Assembly (NCBI GenBank): GCA_963965975.1
Contig: OZ014415.1
Coordinates: 935,001-999,000 of the forward strand
Source: Xestospongia bergquistia
Lineage: Eukaryota; Porifera; Demospongiae; Haplosclerida; Petrosiidae
Length of the DNA stretch: 64,000 nt
Reading direction: 5' to 3'
The translations under genes and the position numbers were made by a program. Under the pieces are notes generated by a model. It did no database searches, was not told where the DNA came from, and worked only from the letters and a program-made list of their open reading frames with translations. Positions 49,593 through 63,100 of this stretch are shown here, in pieces (the first letter of the stretch is position 1; each line of letters opens with the position of its first letter).

Positions 49593-51053
49593 ATGTGTAC
49601 ATGTACTAAAAAACGTCTTTTCTTCGGCGCTATTGTCTTTCTAATTATCGCTATTCTCTTCAAAACAGTCATGGATTACATCTACTTTGACTATGAGGAA
49701 CTAATGAATCAGAGACTGAAAGATTCTGAGGAAAGAAGAGCACATGATATGGAATTACATAACTCTAATGGGCTCAATTTCACAGAATACAAAAACCAAG
49801 CTGTCTATCTTGAGCCAGAAACAGCCACTGACTATCCCATTATTGTATGGTGGACACCATTTACTGGATACTCTCGTATTGTTCACAACTGCAATAAAGG
49901 ATCTTGTCTGTTTACACACAGTCGTACTGAGTTCAACAACTCTCTGACTGAAGCATTCATGTTTTATGGCACCCAAATGAGATGGACAGATTTACCTCTC
50001 CCTCGAGATCCCAATCATTTGTGGGTGTTATTACATGAGGAATCCCCTAAAAATAACTGGTTATTAGCATATAACGAGGCTATATCACTTTTCAATTTGA
50101 CTGCCACCTCAAGTGAACATTCATCTTACACTTTAGTCACGCAACACTTAGAATCTATTGATTACTTAATGCGTCCAATGATATATTCTACCTCACAAAA
50201 GAGCCAAGATGATATTGGTCTTGTAATGTACATTCATTCAGATTGTGATACTCCATCTGATAGAGACTCGTACGCTGCTGAACTAATGAAATACGTCAAA
50301 GTCGATTCTTATGGAAAATGCTTGCATAATAAAGATCTACCCGAAAACCTGCGTGATCCAGTGACTGGTATGGATTCAGATGAATTAACAGATATAACTG
50401 CACAATATAAGTTTACTTTAGCTATTGAAAATGCTTATTGTGAAGGATATATCACTGAGAAAATATGGCGACCTATGCGTGCTGGGTCGGTACCTATTAT
50501 AAAAAGTTCTCCGACAATAAAGGAATGGGCCCCTCATAATCATTCAATTATTGTCATTGATGATTTTCCTAATCCTGAGGCATTAGCGAAGTATCTTATC
50601 TACTTGGATCAACATGATGAAGAATACGAGAAATATTTAGAGTTTAAAAAAGTAGGTGTGACAAATGAACGATTATTAAAATTTATGAACGAGAGAAAAT
50701 GGGCTTCAAAGATCAAATCCTATGAGGATGTTAACATGGTCGAAGCATTTGAATGCTTTGTGTGTGATACAATTCATGAGAGAAAAATTCAAGAGAAAGA
50801 TGGCAAAACATTAGAACCATTATTAGTAAATCAAACTCATTTTAATTGTTCTATGCCTGTTCCGTTACTTGAAAATAGTACACCTCATCAGAGACAAGAA
50901 ATTGAATTTTGGAGACAGCTAGCAAAACAAGCAGAATACCAAGCAAAAGCTATTGCACCTGCTATAGCAGATGGACAAACACAACGTGAAGTTGCTGCAA
51001 TCTTTGATCGCGCAGCTGAGAAGATGACTTTTGAAGATTGGATGCTACAATAG
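49593..51053 (+). CDS. GT10 alpha-1,3-fucosyltransferase, FUT10/FUT11 (POFUT3/4) type
   Basis: Intronless, 486 aa from the ATG at 49593, chosen because it gives a normal type II N-terminus: MCTCTKKR, then TM LFFGAIVFLIIAILF. An in-frame ATG at 49488 would add 35 residues that cross the candidate splice acceptor. Motifs match the neighbour: PIIVWWTPFTGY, LLHEESPKNNW, SDCDTPSDRDSY, VDSYGKCLHNKDLP, ENAYCEGYITEKIWRP and AFECFVCDT. The C-terminal extension, ending in an AIADGQTQREVAAIFD region, is shared with the paralogue. The pair is an inverted duplication; clear divergence shows it is old. Confidence 0.93.
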   Translation: MCTCTKKRLFFGAIVFLIIAILFKTVMDYIYFDYEELMNQRLKDSEERRAHDMELHNSNGLNFTEYKNQAVYLEPETATDYPIIVWWTPFTGYSRIVHNCNKGSCLFTHSRTEFNNSLTEAFMFYGTQMRWTDLPLPRDPNHLWVLLHEESPKNNWLLAYNEAISLFNLTATSSEHSSYTLVTQHLESIDYLMRPMIYSTSQKSQDDIGLVMYIHSDCDTPSDRDSYAAELMKYVKVDSYGKCLHNKDLPENLRDPVTGMDSDELTDITAQYKFTLAIENAYCEGYITEKIWRPMRAGSVPIIKSSPTIKEWAPHNHSIIVIDDFPNPEALAKYLIYLDQHDEEYEKYLEFKKVGVTNERLLKFMNERKWASKIKSYEDVNMVEAFECFVCDTIHERKIQEKDGKTLEPLLVNQTHFNCSMPVPLLENSTPHQRQEIEFWRQLAKQAEYQAKAIAPAIADGQTQREVAAIFDRAAEKMTFEDWMLQ

Positions 51054-51316
51054 ATCAAGAAGCCTTTAGCATAGAAATCAGAAGAGCAGTAGTTTTTTAT
51101 TAACTATTAGACATAGCACAATTAATATTGTATTATTATATTTTTCAAATATTGCATTAACTCAAGATGTTGTTGTTTAAATGTGAAAATGAAATAATAC
51201 ACTTAACAAAACAGTTCACACAAAATCAATATAATATTTTTGCAAACAATTCTCCATAAACTGCAAGAAATATCGTGTTAATTTATTAACTATTTATAAA
51301 CATACTATAACTATAG

Positions 51317-51566
51317 TTATGTGGTAGATGGAGGTTTCCTGGAAGATGATGGTTGGTTAGAATTACTTGGAGGTCCAAACATATCTTTAAGTAAAGGTCT
51401 CCTTGGCTTGTTGCTGTCATCAGTTTTGAGAAGGAAATCATATTCTGGAGGACGCTCACCTGTAAATAAAATAAATTAATAATATAAATAAATGTTTCAG
51501 ACAGAAAAGGAAGAACATTTATATCATATAAATTCTTTACCATATTTGATAATTTCAAATTGTTAG

Positions 51567-51604
<38 letters not shown>

Positions 51605-51743
51605 CATTAAGAACATGGTAATGATTTCTAAGTTAATGACGTTTCAACCCAAAAAGTCTTTGTCAGCTATAACTGACTATAGCTGATGAAGACCTTTGGG
51701 TTGAAACATCATTAACTTAGAAATCATTACCATGTTCTTAATG

Positions 51744-51779
<36 letters not shown>

Positions 51780-54700
51780 CTAACAATTTGAGAAAAGGAA
51801 GATCAGTTCCATATACATTTAATGACCAAATGGATCAGTCATTCCATAGATTGGCATGTAGAATAACATTAAAATTACAGAAACAAGATGTCTGCCATGA
51901 CATGACATATGTATTAAAATAATCTAATCAATAATACCTGGTTACATTTAATACCTGGTTTCATTAAGGTTGATTCTTGATAATCTTTAAGATGATCATC
52001 AATGTCTAGCTCACTGTTAGACTCCGATGATGTTCGTCGTCCTCTTCGAGATATTGGAATGAGAACCTCCTTTTGACCTCCAATTTTGTTCTGACGATAT
52101 GCTATATCTTGTGTGTCAGAACTTTCATTATCTGATGATGCTCGACGACCTTTCCGAGATATTGGAATAGGAACCTCCTTTTGACTCCCAGCTTTGCTTA
52201 GCCGACGTTCTATTTCATGTGTATCACTTAATGTGAGCTCAGAACCTTCGTTATCAGTCTGAAATGGATAGATGGATAGATAAATGGATGAATGAATGAG
52301 TGAGTGGATAGATGCATAAATAAACAGATTGATGAATACAGATAGATCTCACCTCCTCATGAATCTTATCATGATAGCTGGGGTTTAACCATGGCATAGT
52401 TTGTGGATCCATCAGATCATCTTCGTACATGGTTTCATAAGCACTAGTATCTCCTTGTGAACCTATGTTAATAATAAAGAGACTGTTCCATAATGTAAAG
52501 TCTTATTTACTTTTTCGTTTCATTTCAAATTCTTCAGTTTTTGTCTTTCTTCCTTTAGACTTAGTATTTGGTGCCAATTTCCAATTATCATTGGCAGGAT
52601 CCAAATATGGATCTCGGCTAAAAATAGAACATAACGTTACTAAAAATAGACCAACCCTATCTATAACAACACTTACTTTTTTCGCTTAACTCTCTCTCTT
52701 TTCTTCATACTCAACAACACAGCTAATACACACACAATTACAAACATTATCAGGACTAAGATTGACAAGATAACAACGCCAATCACGATCCCTAAGCCAT
52801 TATCACCACTTTTACTAACATAAATTGTATAACTTGCTGTGGTGTTTCTAGATGGTGTCCCGCCATCTTTAGCAAGTATACGAAGAGTTACTTCACTTGG
52901 TGCATCACTAAGCAAGTTATCAGTATATAATGCACCTGTTGTAGCATCTATGTAAAAAAAGGAGGTGGAGTCAGTGATGGAGAAGGTGATGACTGAATTG
53001 GAACCAGAGTCAGCATCTGTGACATTTACATTCCCGATCTTTGTTCGTACTGGGACTGAGTCTTGTATTGTGAATTTTCGGTGTGAATCTGTGAAGATGG
53101 GTGAGTTGTCATTGACATCAATAATGTTGACTGTGATATGTGATATTGATGAGAGATAGCCCTCAGCTACTGCTTTTATTGAGAAAGAAAAACTATGTAG
53201 ATTAGGACCATCATAATCAAGTTGTGTTAACACTCTTAAATAAACTTGATCTGATTGTTTTATTAGGTCAAAATAATCCCGATATGTACTTCCCTCAAGT
53301 GTGAAAGTTGTTTGTAGTGTTAAACTAGTGTCTGTGATTGATAGAGATCCTACTGTAGTACCTGGCTGATTGTTCTCAGGGAGATCAAATATGTACATCT
53401 CCTTTGAAAAACCCAAGTCTCTCAAAACTTCAAGTGTGCATGTTGCTGTGGTAACTAGAGTATAGAGACTGTCATCAGTCACTTGAATGAGTAGTTTTAT
53501 CGTAGCTCCAGGATTGAGGTAAGTACTCCCAGTCTTTGTTAATAAACCTGTTTTAGAATTGATAACAAACTGATTTGTTTCATTATATATTGAGTAAATA
53601 AGGTCATCTCCATCTGCATCAGTAGCTGTAATGTAAGTTACATTGGTCCCAGCTGGAATAGTTGGTGCTATTTGGAGTGAGAATGGAAAATCAACAAACT
53701 CAGGTCGATTGTCATTGGGGACATTTATCAAATGTGCATGCAATGTCTTTTCGCTATTATATTTCCCGTCACTAACGGTTACAATTAATTCATATTCTGA
53801 TGGGCCATTATCTGAGTCCAGCTGTACTGTACTGCTAACTTCTCCATTAGAATTAATTTGAAACTGATCATTACCACCACTAATGCTGAAAGTTAATACA
53901 GAGTTAAGGTCTACATCATTTGCTAAGACAGTGAAGAGAACAACATTCTTCTTCTGTTCTTCTGGAAAATAATAATTAAAGTTATTATTAGATATCAAAT
54001 CCGGCTTATTGTCATTAACATCTAGAATATTAACTAGCAAGTGAGCTGTAGAAGATAATGGTGGGCTACCGCTGTCAGTTGCTATGACAACTAACTGAAA
54101 ATCTGGATCAGTTTCTCGATCTATTTGAGTTGTACTAGTCTGCACTTGACCGTTATTGCCATTTTTCACAACTTTAAATCGATCACCATATGTGTCTTCA
54201 AGAGTGAACTCTATGTAGCTATTAGTACCACTGTCAGCATCTGATACTGATAAATCTATAATGCTCAAACTAGCAGGTGAGTTCTCATGAATACTAGCGG
54301 AATATATTCCATTTGGAGGCTGGTTTTCAAAAACAGGAATATTATCATTTTCATCTGTGATTCTCAATTTAATGAGTGTAGTTGCAGTTGCTGAATTGAT
54401 TGCTACACCAGTCAAGTAAACAGCAGCTGTAACTTTGACAAAATAATCTGTTATATTTTCATGGTCAAACTCAATGAGATTATACAAACTGGGCATCAAC
54501 AAAGTGTCAGGTGTTGTTACCATGACGAATCCACTAGTATTGTATGAGTATTGTATTGACGTGACATATGTTAAATCAATTGTCTTAAAAGCTACTGTGG
54601 CTAGTTTAGTTCCAACTGGTAAGCTTTCACTTCCAGAGAACTGATAAGCTGCATATTGGAATGCTATTCCTGAAGGTATTGGAGCATATATGGTTACAAG

Positions 54701-57700
54701 AACTTCAGCAGTTCCATTAAGAGATGGAGAGCCTCCATCTTGAGCTATCACCGTTATATGATAAATTCCGTCATTCAAATTGGAGTTTTTCGCTTTAATA
54801 TTACCCGATGTTTGATCAATATTGAAGTCTGCATTAAGTGTAGTAATTTGATATGTAATGTCAGCATTTATACCTTCATCACTATCACTGGCTTGTACTT
54901 GCAATATAGTACTTGCAGTGTTAATACTACCTTCAGTAGCACTAGCAGTATATATAGAATCCGTAAATAATGGTTTATTATCATTCATGTCATTGATAAC
55001 TAAGTTCACAGTTGCTGTGGCTGAGAGAGTTGGTTCTGACGGAAGTTGTGCTTTTACTTTGACCTGTCCACCACTGAACTGTTCTCTGTCAATAGATGCT
55101 AACGTACTGATGTTACCAGAGATGGGATCAAGATGGAAGTCATTTAAATGTCCAGCTAATGTCTGGTCTGATGGAGTCACAAAAGAGAACAATAGGGTGT
55201 CTAATGCTGAGGAGTCCTGTGCTATGGAAACTGTCCCCACGTAGGTCCCAGCTGGTGAATTTTCTTGTATTGAAAAAGTGTATGAATCAGATACAAATGA
55301 AATAGATTCTGGTAGTGGAGTTTCCACAGTAACGGAGACAACACTGGTACTCGTAAGAGAGGGGACACCCCCATCTTCAGCCACAACAATGAGCTTGTAA
55401 TGGTCTTCAGGAATGGGTGATATTGATGTTAAAATGAATCCAGTAGATGGCTGTATGGTAAAATAAGGTGTTGTATTAGTCAGAGAGTATGTAATCAACT
55501 CATTTATGCCTATATCGTCATCATCTGCATGAACAGTAATGACAGCTGTATTAATCTGTGAGGTTGTATTAATTGACGCTACATAAAGTGTTTGATTAAA
55601 AGCAGGTGCATTATCATTTTTGTCTGTCACTTCTATAGTTATATAAGCACTGGCAGTGACATGGAATTCTTGGAATGAGGCTTGAACTAAGATGACATGG
55701 GATTCAGACACTTCACGGTCTAGAAGATTGTTTACAAGTATCATGGTTGCATTAGCATCCATTATGTGAAAGTAATCTGCTCCTTCGCCACTGAGAATTT
55801 CAAAGTGTAAATTACCAATGTAATCCTTGGGATTAATTGGCATAGGGGTTTGTAGTTGTAAAGTACCTACTAATGTTCCCCCGGGGCTATTTTCTGGTAC
55901 AGAAAAGACCAGAGATGATTGTGAAAATGCTAGAACCTTTGGTGCTGGTTCTACTACAGTTATCAGAACCAGTGCAGTGTTAAATATAGAGCTGTCTTGA
56001 GTATCAAAAGCATTGATGTAGAAGCTAAAATCCCCCAGGGGGAGTGAGCCGTTATTGAATGCAAGAACTATATCACCTGTATTTGAATTAACCTTGAAAA
56101 TATTGAAAACTGTAGGGTCCGATGAAGATAGATTAAATCTTGTAACAGCATTACTGCCTTCATCTCTATCTGTCACTAATGGTTGTAACAATATGGACGA
56201 TCCATTATAATTTGAATAAATAACTTTAACATACACATCACGATCAAACTGTGGTGCTTCATCGTTCTCGTCTCCAATGGTTACCTGAACACTCACTTCA
56301 GCTTTTAATCCATTGGGAGCACTAGCTACGACAAGGAAATTATAACTAGATTGGGTTTCATGATCCAAGTTTGAACAAGTGATACGTATGATACCACTGT
56401 TAGCATCAATAGAGAAACAAGACTGAGGTTCCTTAAAACCAAAAGTTACGTCTCCGACGCTAAAAGTTTGATTGACTACTTCACTGATACTAACAGTTCC
56501 AACTAAAGTGAGTATCTCAGAATTCTCTACCACCTCAAAAGTATAGTTTGATTTTGAAAAGATGATAATTTGAGAAGGTTCTGGTAGGACTGTGATGTCA
56601 ACATTGATTGTGGAACTCTTTACGGGATCACCTTTATCTTTAGCAGTGATGGTCACACGATAATCACCTGATATAAGTGTGGTATTAGCTACAGTAATGA
56701 CACCAGTAACACTGTCTACATGAAAACCCAGTGTTGATGAACTCAAGGAGTAGAGTATTTCGGAATTAGAACCAGAATCTTTATCGGTAGCTGAGACGGT
56801 AAGTATTGATGTACCACTTGAAGTAGAAAAAGGTATAGATATTTTGTAGAATTCTTCAGAGAATACTGGAGTGTTGTCATTAATATCCAATATTTTAACA
56901 ACTACTGGCGTAGAATCAAAGACCATTGTTGTATTGGTAACATTATACAACTCAACATAAAAAATATACTCCATCTGTGATTCGTAATTAAACGTATATG
57001 GTGTTGTTATTGTCACTGCACCAGTGTTAGTATTAATACTGAATGGAATATCTACAACAGACTCATACCCAGGTTGTCGCAGTCTGAATCCCAATCCATC
57101 TGCCTCAGTCACAGACCTATTACCTTCAGTAATAGCTCCTATACTACCAATAACATTGTTACTAGCGTAGGACTCTGGAATACTAAACAAATACAATGTA
57201 CTATTTAGTACTGGATGAATAGTAGAGCGACGAGCTATAGAGATATATACAACAGCCTCTGACATTAGACTAGGTTCTCCAGTATCAGTAGCCACAACTT
57301 GAAAATGAAAGTCTTTTGGTGACTGCAGACTTGAGCTAACAACAATATCGCCACTAGTAGCATTAATGGTAAAAGGACCACCAAATCCTTCTTCAAGCGC
57401 ATATGTTATAACTTGTTCTCCATTTTCATCTTTATCTGTGGCAGACACTGTGAGAACTGTCCATCCAACGACAGTGTCTTCATGGATAACTTTTGAATAG
57501 ATTGAAGGTTTGAAAACTGGATCATTATCATTGATGTCCTGAAGTGTGAGACGTACTCTCGTTGTTGCTATGGGAACAGAGGGGAAATCACGAAGAGTGG
57601 CGATAATATCTAAAAGGTAAACAGATTCAGCTTCATAGTCAACAAGACTCTTCAGAAACAGTTCACCACTTTGAGAGCTGACAAAGAAAGTATCAGATCC

Positions 57701-60084
57701 TCCTGTGATATGATAACTGATAGATTCAGCTGCACTCCCTTCATCAATGGAGACATTATAAATATCATAGAGAATAGCAGAGACTGTGCCGATCTTTGAA
57801 CCAGGACCTTTGTTTTCAGGAAAACTAAAAAAATAATGTTTTTGTAGAAATCTTATCTCTTCAGGAGTTGGTCGCACATAAATATCAATTAATGTTGTTC
57901 CAATTAAAGAGGGACTACCCCCGTCAGTGGCATTGACCTGTAAAATGTAGTTCCCACGTTCTATTGAAGCTGTGGCTACATATATCTCACCAGTGACATA
58001 GTTAATGTAAAAATATGGATTACTTTGAATAGAGTAGTTGACTCGCCCATTCTGATACAAGTCTCTGTCAATGGCAGATACATAAAGAACAGTATCGGGA
58101 TATGAGTTGCTCTGACTAAGATTCGACGAGAGATAAAGAGATCGACTAAATAATGGTGTGAAATCATTAACATCAAGAATCTCTATTTCAACAGTTGTTT
58201 CTGCAGTATAAGCAACACTATTATCATCATTGTACAAGATGGCCATCAATAAAAGAGTATAATTGTCTCGCATTTCGCGATCAAATGGTGTCATTAACAC
58301 ACCATCAACTATAACTTTTCCAGTAGTCTCATTAACAGAGAACAGATCTCTATAGCTACTGTTATCGGCCATATAATATCCAATAGTGGCGTTTGGAGTA
58401 TCAGCATCAAAGGCCTCAACAGTCACAACTAATTCACCTCTAGTTATATTCTCATAAAGTTGAACCGTGTATGTCACAGATTGAAAATGAAAAGGGTTAT
58501 CATTAAGATTGATAACAACAATTGTTTCTATCACTATATCGGTACGATTGAAAGCATTGGTACATGATATATTTAGATTGAATGCAGCAAATCGTTCATA
58601 ATCAATCGGTCGTGTTGTGATAAGTTGGTCTCCTTGGAGTTCAAAGGTATTATTTGTGTTGCCTTCTTCTATAGCTAGTGTTAGTTCAGTAAATACAGGA
58701 TTAATAGAATATAATTCTGTGCAGTTAATTGTGTAGACAACAGAACCACTTGGTTTGTTCTCGTTAATTCTTATTGTAGAGGGTGGGGTTGTGATGGTTG
58801 GAGTGGGAAGAGAATTATTGTTTAACTCTACAACAATCAGATGTGAAGATTTTTTAGGAGTTTGAGTGCCATCACGAGCTTCTACATGAAGTAAAAATTG
58901 AGTATACGGCAAAGATTCAAAAGGTACTGTCAGTGATATAAGACCAGATGCCTCATCGATACTAAATACTCCAACACCGTCAGAAATATTAGGTGGTAGG
59001 ATATAGGGTGCAGCTGCTAAGTGATAGGTCACTTGTCCTGCATTACCTGAGTCGGCATCATCTGCAGATACTCTGAGAAGAGGGGTACCTCCTGGAAGGG
59101 CTTTGGGAAGAGAAAGGGTGTTAGGTGTTCCGGCAGCAAAAGTTGGAGTATATGTGTTTATTTCTATAATGGAAGTAGTCATATAATGTGAAAAATCTCT
59201 GTAATGTCATTTGGTATGGTAACTTAAATCTTTATCTGTTTATATCTTACTACTCTATGTACATATATGGTCTCTTACCTGTTGTACAATCATGTCCTGT
59301 CCAACCAGCTGTGCAGGTACATCCAATCACATGATCACATGTACCGCCATTTTGACAATTACATTCTCTATTACAGTTAAAACCGTAAGAAGTACTGTCA
59401 CACTCTAAATAAATGAATGGATTGATGAATGAAAGAATGGATTGATGAATGAAAGAATGGATGGATGGATGAAAAAATGAATGGATGAATGAAAAAATGG
59501 ATGAATGGATGAAAGAATGGATGAATGAATGGTCGTATTAATACCTATACATGTTTGATGGATGTAGTATCCATTTTCACAATAACAAAAAAATGCACCA
59601 TTAAAAGAACAGGCTATAGCATTAGGAATAAAGGAACAAGTACCAAGACCATTATTAGAATTACACGTCTCTATAGCAATATATAACATAATAAATAAAA
59701 CAAAAGTGTAATATAGGACACTTACCAATAGGTAAACAAGTATTACTTTGACTTTTAGTCCATCCATCAATACATGAACATTGATAACTACCAATGTTAT
59801 TAGTACAAACTTGTTCACAATTATCACTTCCCTCAAAACACTCATCAATATCTGTAAAATAAAATATGTACAGGTGTGATAGAAATGGTTGCTTGGTTAC
59901 CTGAGCAGGTAACATCATCATTTGCTAGTCTGTATCCTTTATTACAGCTGCACTTAAATCCTCCATCTGTATTAGTACAAGTTTCAGTACAGTTATGAGC
60001 ACCTGTAGTACATTCATTGACATCTAGAGAGAGAGAGAGACAGAGAGACAGAGAGAGACAGAGAGAGACAGAGAGAGAGACAGA

Positions 60085-60118
<34 letters not shown>

Positions 60119-63100
60119 CAGAGAGACAGAGAGAGACAGAGAGACAGAGACAGAGACAGAGACAGAGACCCTAATATTAACATGTCATTAACAATAACAT
60201 ACCTATACACTTCATGTCACTGTTAGTATTATATCCATTGGTGGTACACCCTCCACACATATATCCCATATTAGCTGAACTATCAGTCTCACATGTTGTA
60301 TACGAAGGACAAGGATCATTGCCACACCCATGTAGATTAACTTGACAATAATTCCCAGCAAAACCTGCAGGACAATCACAAAGAAGACGATAATATCCAT
60401 TATCATCAAAAGGGAACGTGTCCAGGTCTTGTATACAAGTACCATTGTTCTTACAATCACAGAGTAAGAGAGAGATACGTTGGACTGTGGCTGTGTTGTT
60501 AGTATCATTAGAGATGATGTAGAGAGGGAAGGAGGGAATAGACGAAATATTGATAAGTAAATGACCAGTTGAATTCAGTTCTATACCAGCTGGAACAGGA
60601 TCCTATAAAAAGGGAATTGAAATAGTCAAAGTATTATTCATGTTTCTATACTCAATACATGGACTCAGACTCATATTGGTAATCTCATACATTCAATACG
60701 TCATTATAATCAGACTCATACCAATAATCTCAGACTTGCTTTGCTGCCATCATCGGGGTCTTCAGCAGAATACTGGACTGCTATTAATGTTTCATTGGTT
60801 GCCACAACAACCTGTCTTGAACCAGTGATCTTAGGTGGAAAATTACCTATAAAGAAATAAATTAATAACTATTAATAATAACTAGACTATCAATGAATAA
60901 TATTAATATCCAAGGTTACCTCAACACAAACAATAATAAATATAATGTGATAACAATTAACATAATATTATTCACATAAATGTCTTCCTAACAATAGTAC
61001 ACTGGTGTCATCAAGAGCATGTAATAATAGAAGTTATTTATATCACATGATTAGTACAGTGGTACGTAGGTAGGTATGTTGGTATAGTGGTATGTAGGTA
61101 GGTACGTTGGTATAGTGGTTACATAGGTAGGTACCTTGGTATAGTGGTACGGTGGTATGTAGGTAGGTACGTTGGTATAGTGGTACATAGGTAGGTACAT
61201 TGGTATAGTGGTATGCAAGTACATTGGTATAGTGGTATGTAGGTAGGTACATTGGTATAGTGGTATGTAGGTACAAACTATTCATAACATTTATTTACCA
61301 AAGATTCATTCATATACTTACTTAATTCTTGTTTAATCTTTTGATTACGCTGTCTTATCTCATGAGTAGCTAAACCAAGAGAGAGGTCACCAGTTTGAGC
61401 AATGTCATAGAGGCAAGAGTAGTCACCCTCGCAGACAGCTGTAGCATTAGACTTGAGGGTGGGGTTACTCTCAAGATCAGAGAGACCAAATGATGGAGTA
61501 AATGTGTATGTTTCTTGATTATAATAAGAGTAATATAGTTGACTGTGATAGTGAAAGATTGAAGCAGATTCTGATACATGCCCTAAATTGATAAGATATG
61601 TTAAATCACCTTCACATCATCACATTTAACACTCTCACAATCACAATTGACATTCCACATTATAACCTTCACACCATCACAGTTCATCAAAGTCTACTTA
61701 CTACTTCATAACTAGTGTTCATCACCATCACCCAACCTTCACAACTCACACACACACACACACACACACCCATCCACTTACATTGTAATCCAAATGTACT
61801 ATACAGTTCTTCCTCCGTCAAAGTATTTGATAAAACAGTTCCATTGGGTAACTGAAAATCATTTGAAGGATCCTCATCAAAATACCCTAGAAGACCTTCA
61901 GTAGAATTAAAAAACCTTGTACTTAATTCTACGCCTAAATAAAGGAAGTCCATTTCTTTTCCTATAGTTAGTGCTGCTCCAGAAGATGTGGTAATGATCA
62001 TTGTGTCATTTTTATTTAATAAGATCACATTATTAATACTAGTGGAGTCAACTGAAGAAAGTTGGTTATCATTATAGATGTTATCTTCAGTCACAACTAG
62101 GTATTCCCCATCAGTGGGTATTTGTTTGTATTCACTATTACCAATATAAAGTACATAAAGGTTTAACTGGTTTATCTCAATTTGTACCAGCTGGGAATCG
62201 TGACTCTTTATTGCAACTGCTTTTATGACTGTAGCAGATGTTTCATCGAGTTTTGATAGACGAATTTGAACTGTAAGGTTGTGTGTTGTAGATTGAAGTA
62301 ATGAGAATTCACCTAGTCCATTAAATGTGTAGTTATGTCCGTCTAAAGTCTCAAAATGAGGATCTCCCCATGTGAAACCTAATAGATGAATGGATAGATG
62401 TATTGACAAATAGATAATGGGTGAATGGATGGGTGGGATGGATAAATGGATCAATGGGATGGATAAATGGATCAATGGGATGGATAAATAGATGAATGAA
62501 TGGATAAATGGATGGATGTGATTATACCAGGAGTTGGAGGCTCATAGACACTACAATTAGGTGATGGTCGATGTTTATAAAATAGTTCACAATTTTCAGT
62601 CTCTTCACAACATTGACTAAAAGGTTGACTATCACTCTCTTCATGTTGACTAGGATAAAACAAGGAATGATAATAATGATATCGTCCACCCTCTTTAGGT
62701 CCAATAAGAAGTGCTCCATTATTGTCATAACAACACTCTAAACCATGTTGACTAGTAGTAGCAACAAAAAAAGCACAGCTGTCATCAGAACTACGTACAA
62801 AACTAAATCTCCAATCTCTATTAGCCTGTAATTTAGAACAAGGACAATCTGGTAGATTCTTAGTCCAATCTCCATGATCTTCTTGTTCGCTTACCCACTG
62901 CAGACACTTCTCTGCAATCTTTTCTTTCTCACTCAGTGTTGGTGATAGATCAAACATCCATTGACCATTAGCTCCAGTATTACCAAGTACCTTATCAATG
63001 TTTAAAATTTGTGCATTGGTAAGTTCTTCATTGAAGTAGGTAGTTAAGTTTCCTGCACTATATCCAACAACAGTTGGATGATGGTATGTTTGTAGAGTGA

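Noticed and set aside
52965-55244. Plus-strand open frames of 64-128 codons
   Set aside because: Shadows of the giant cadherin exon on the other strand, with no motifs of their own.
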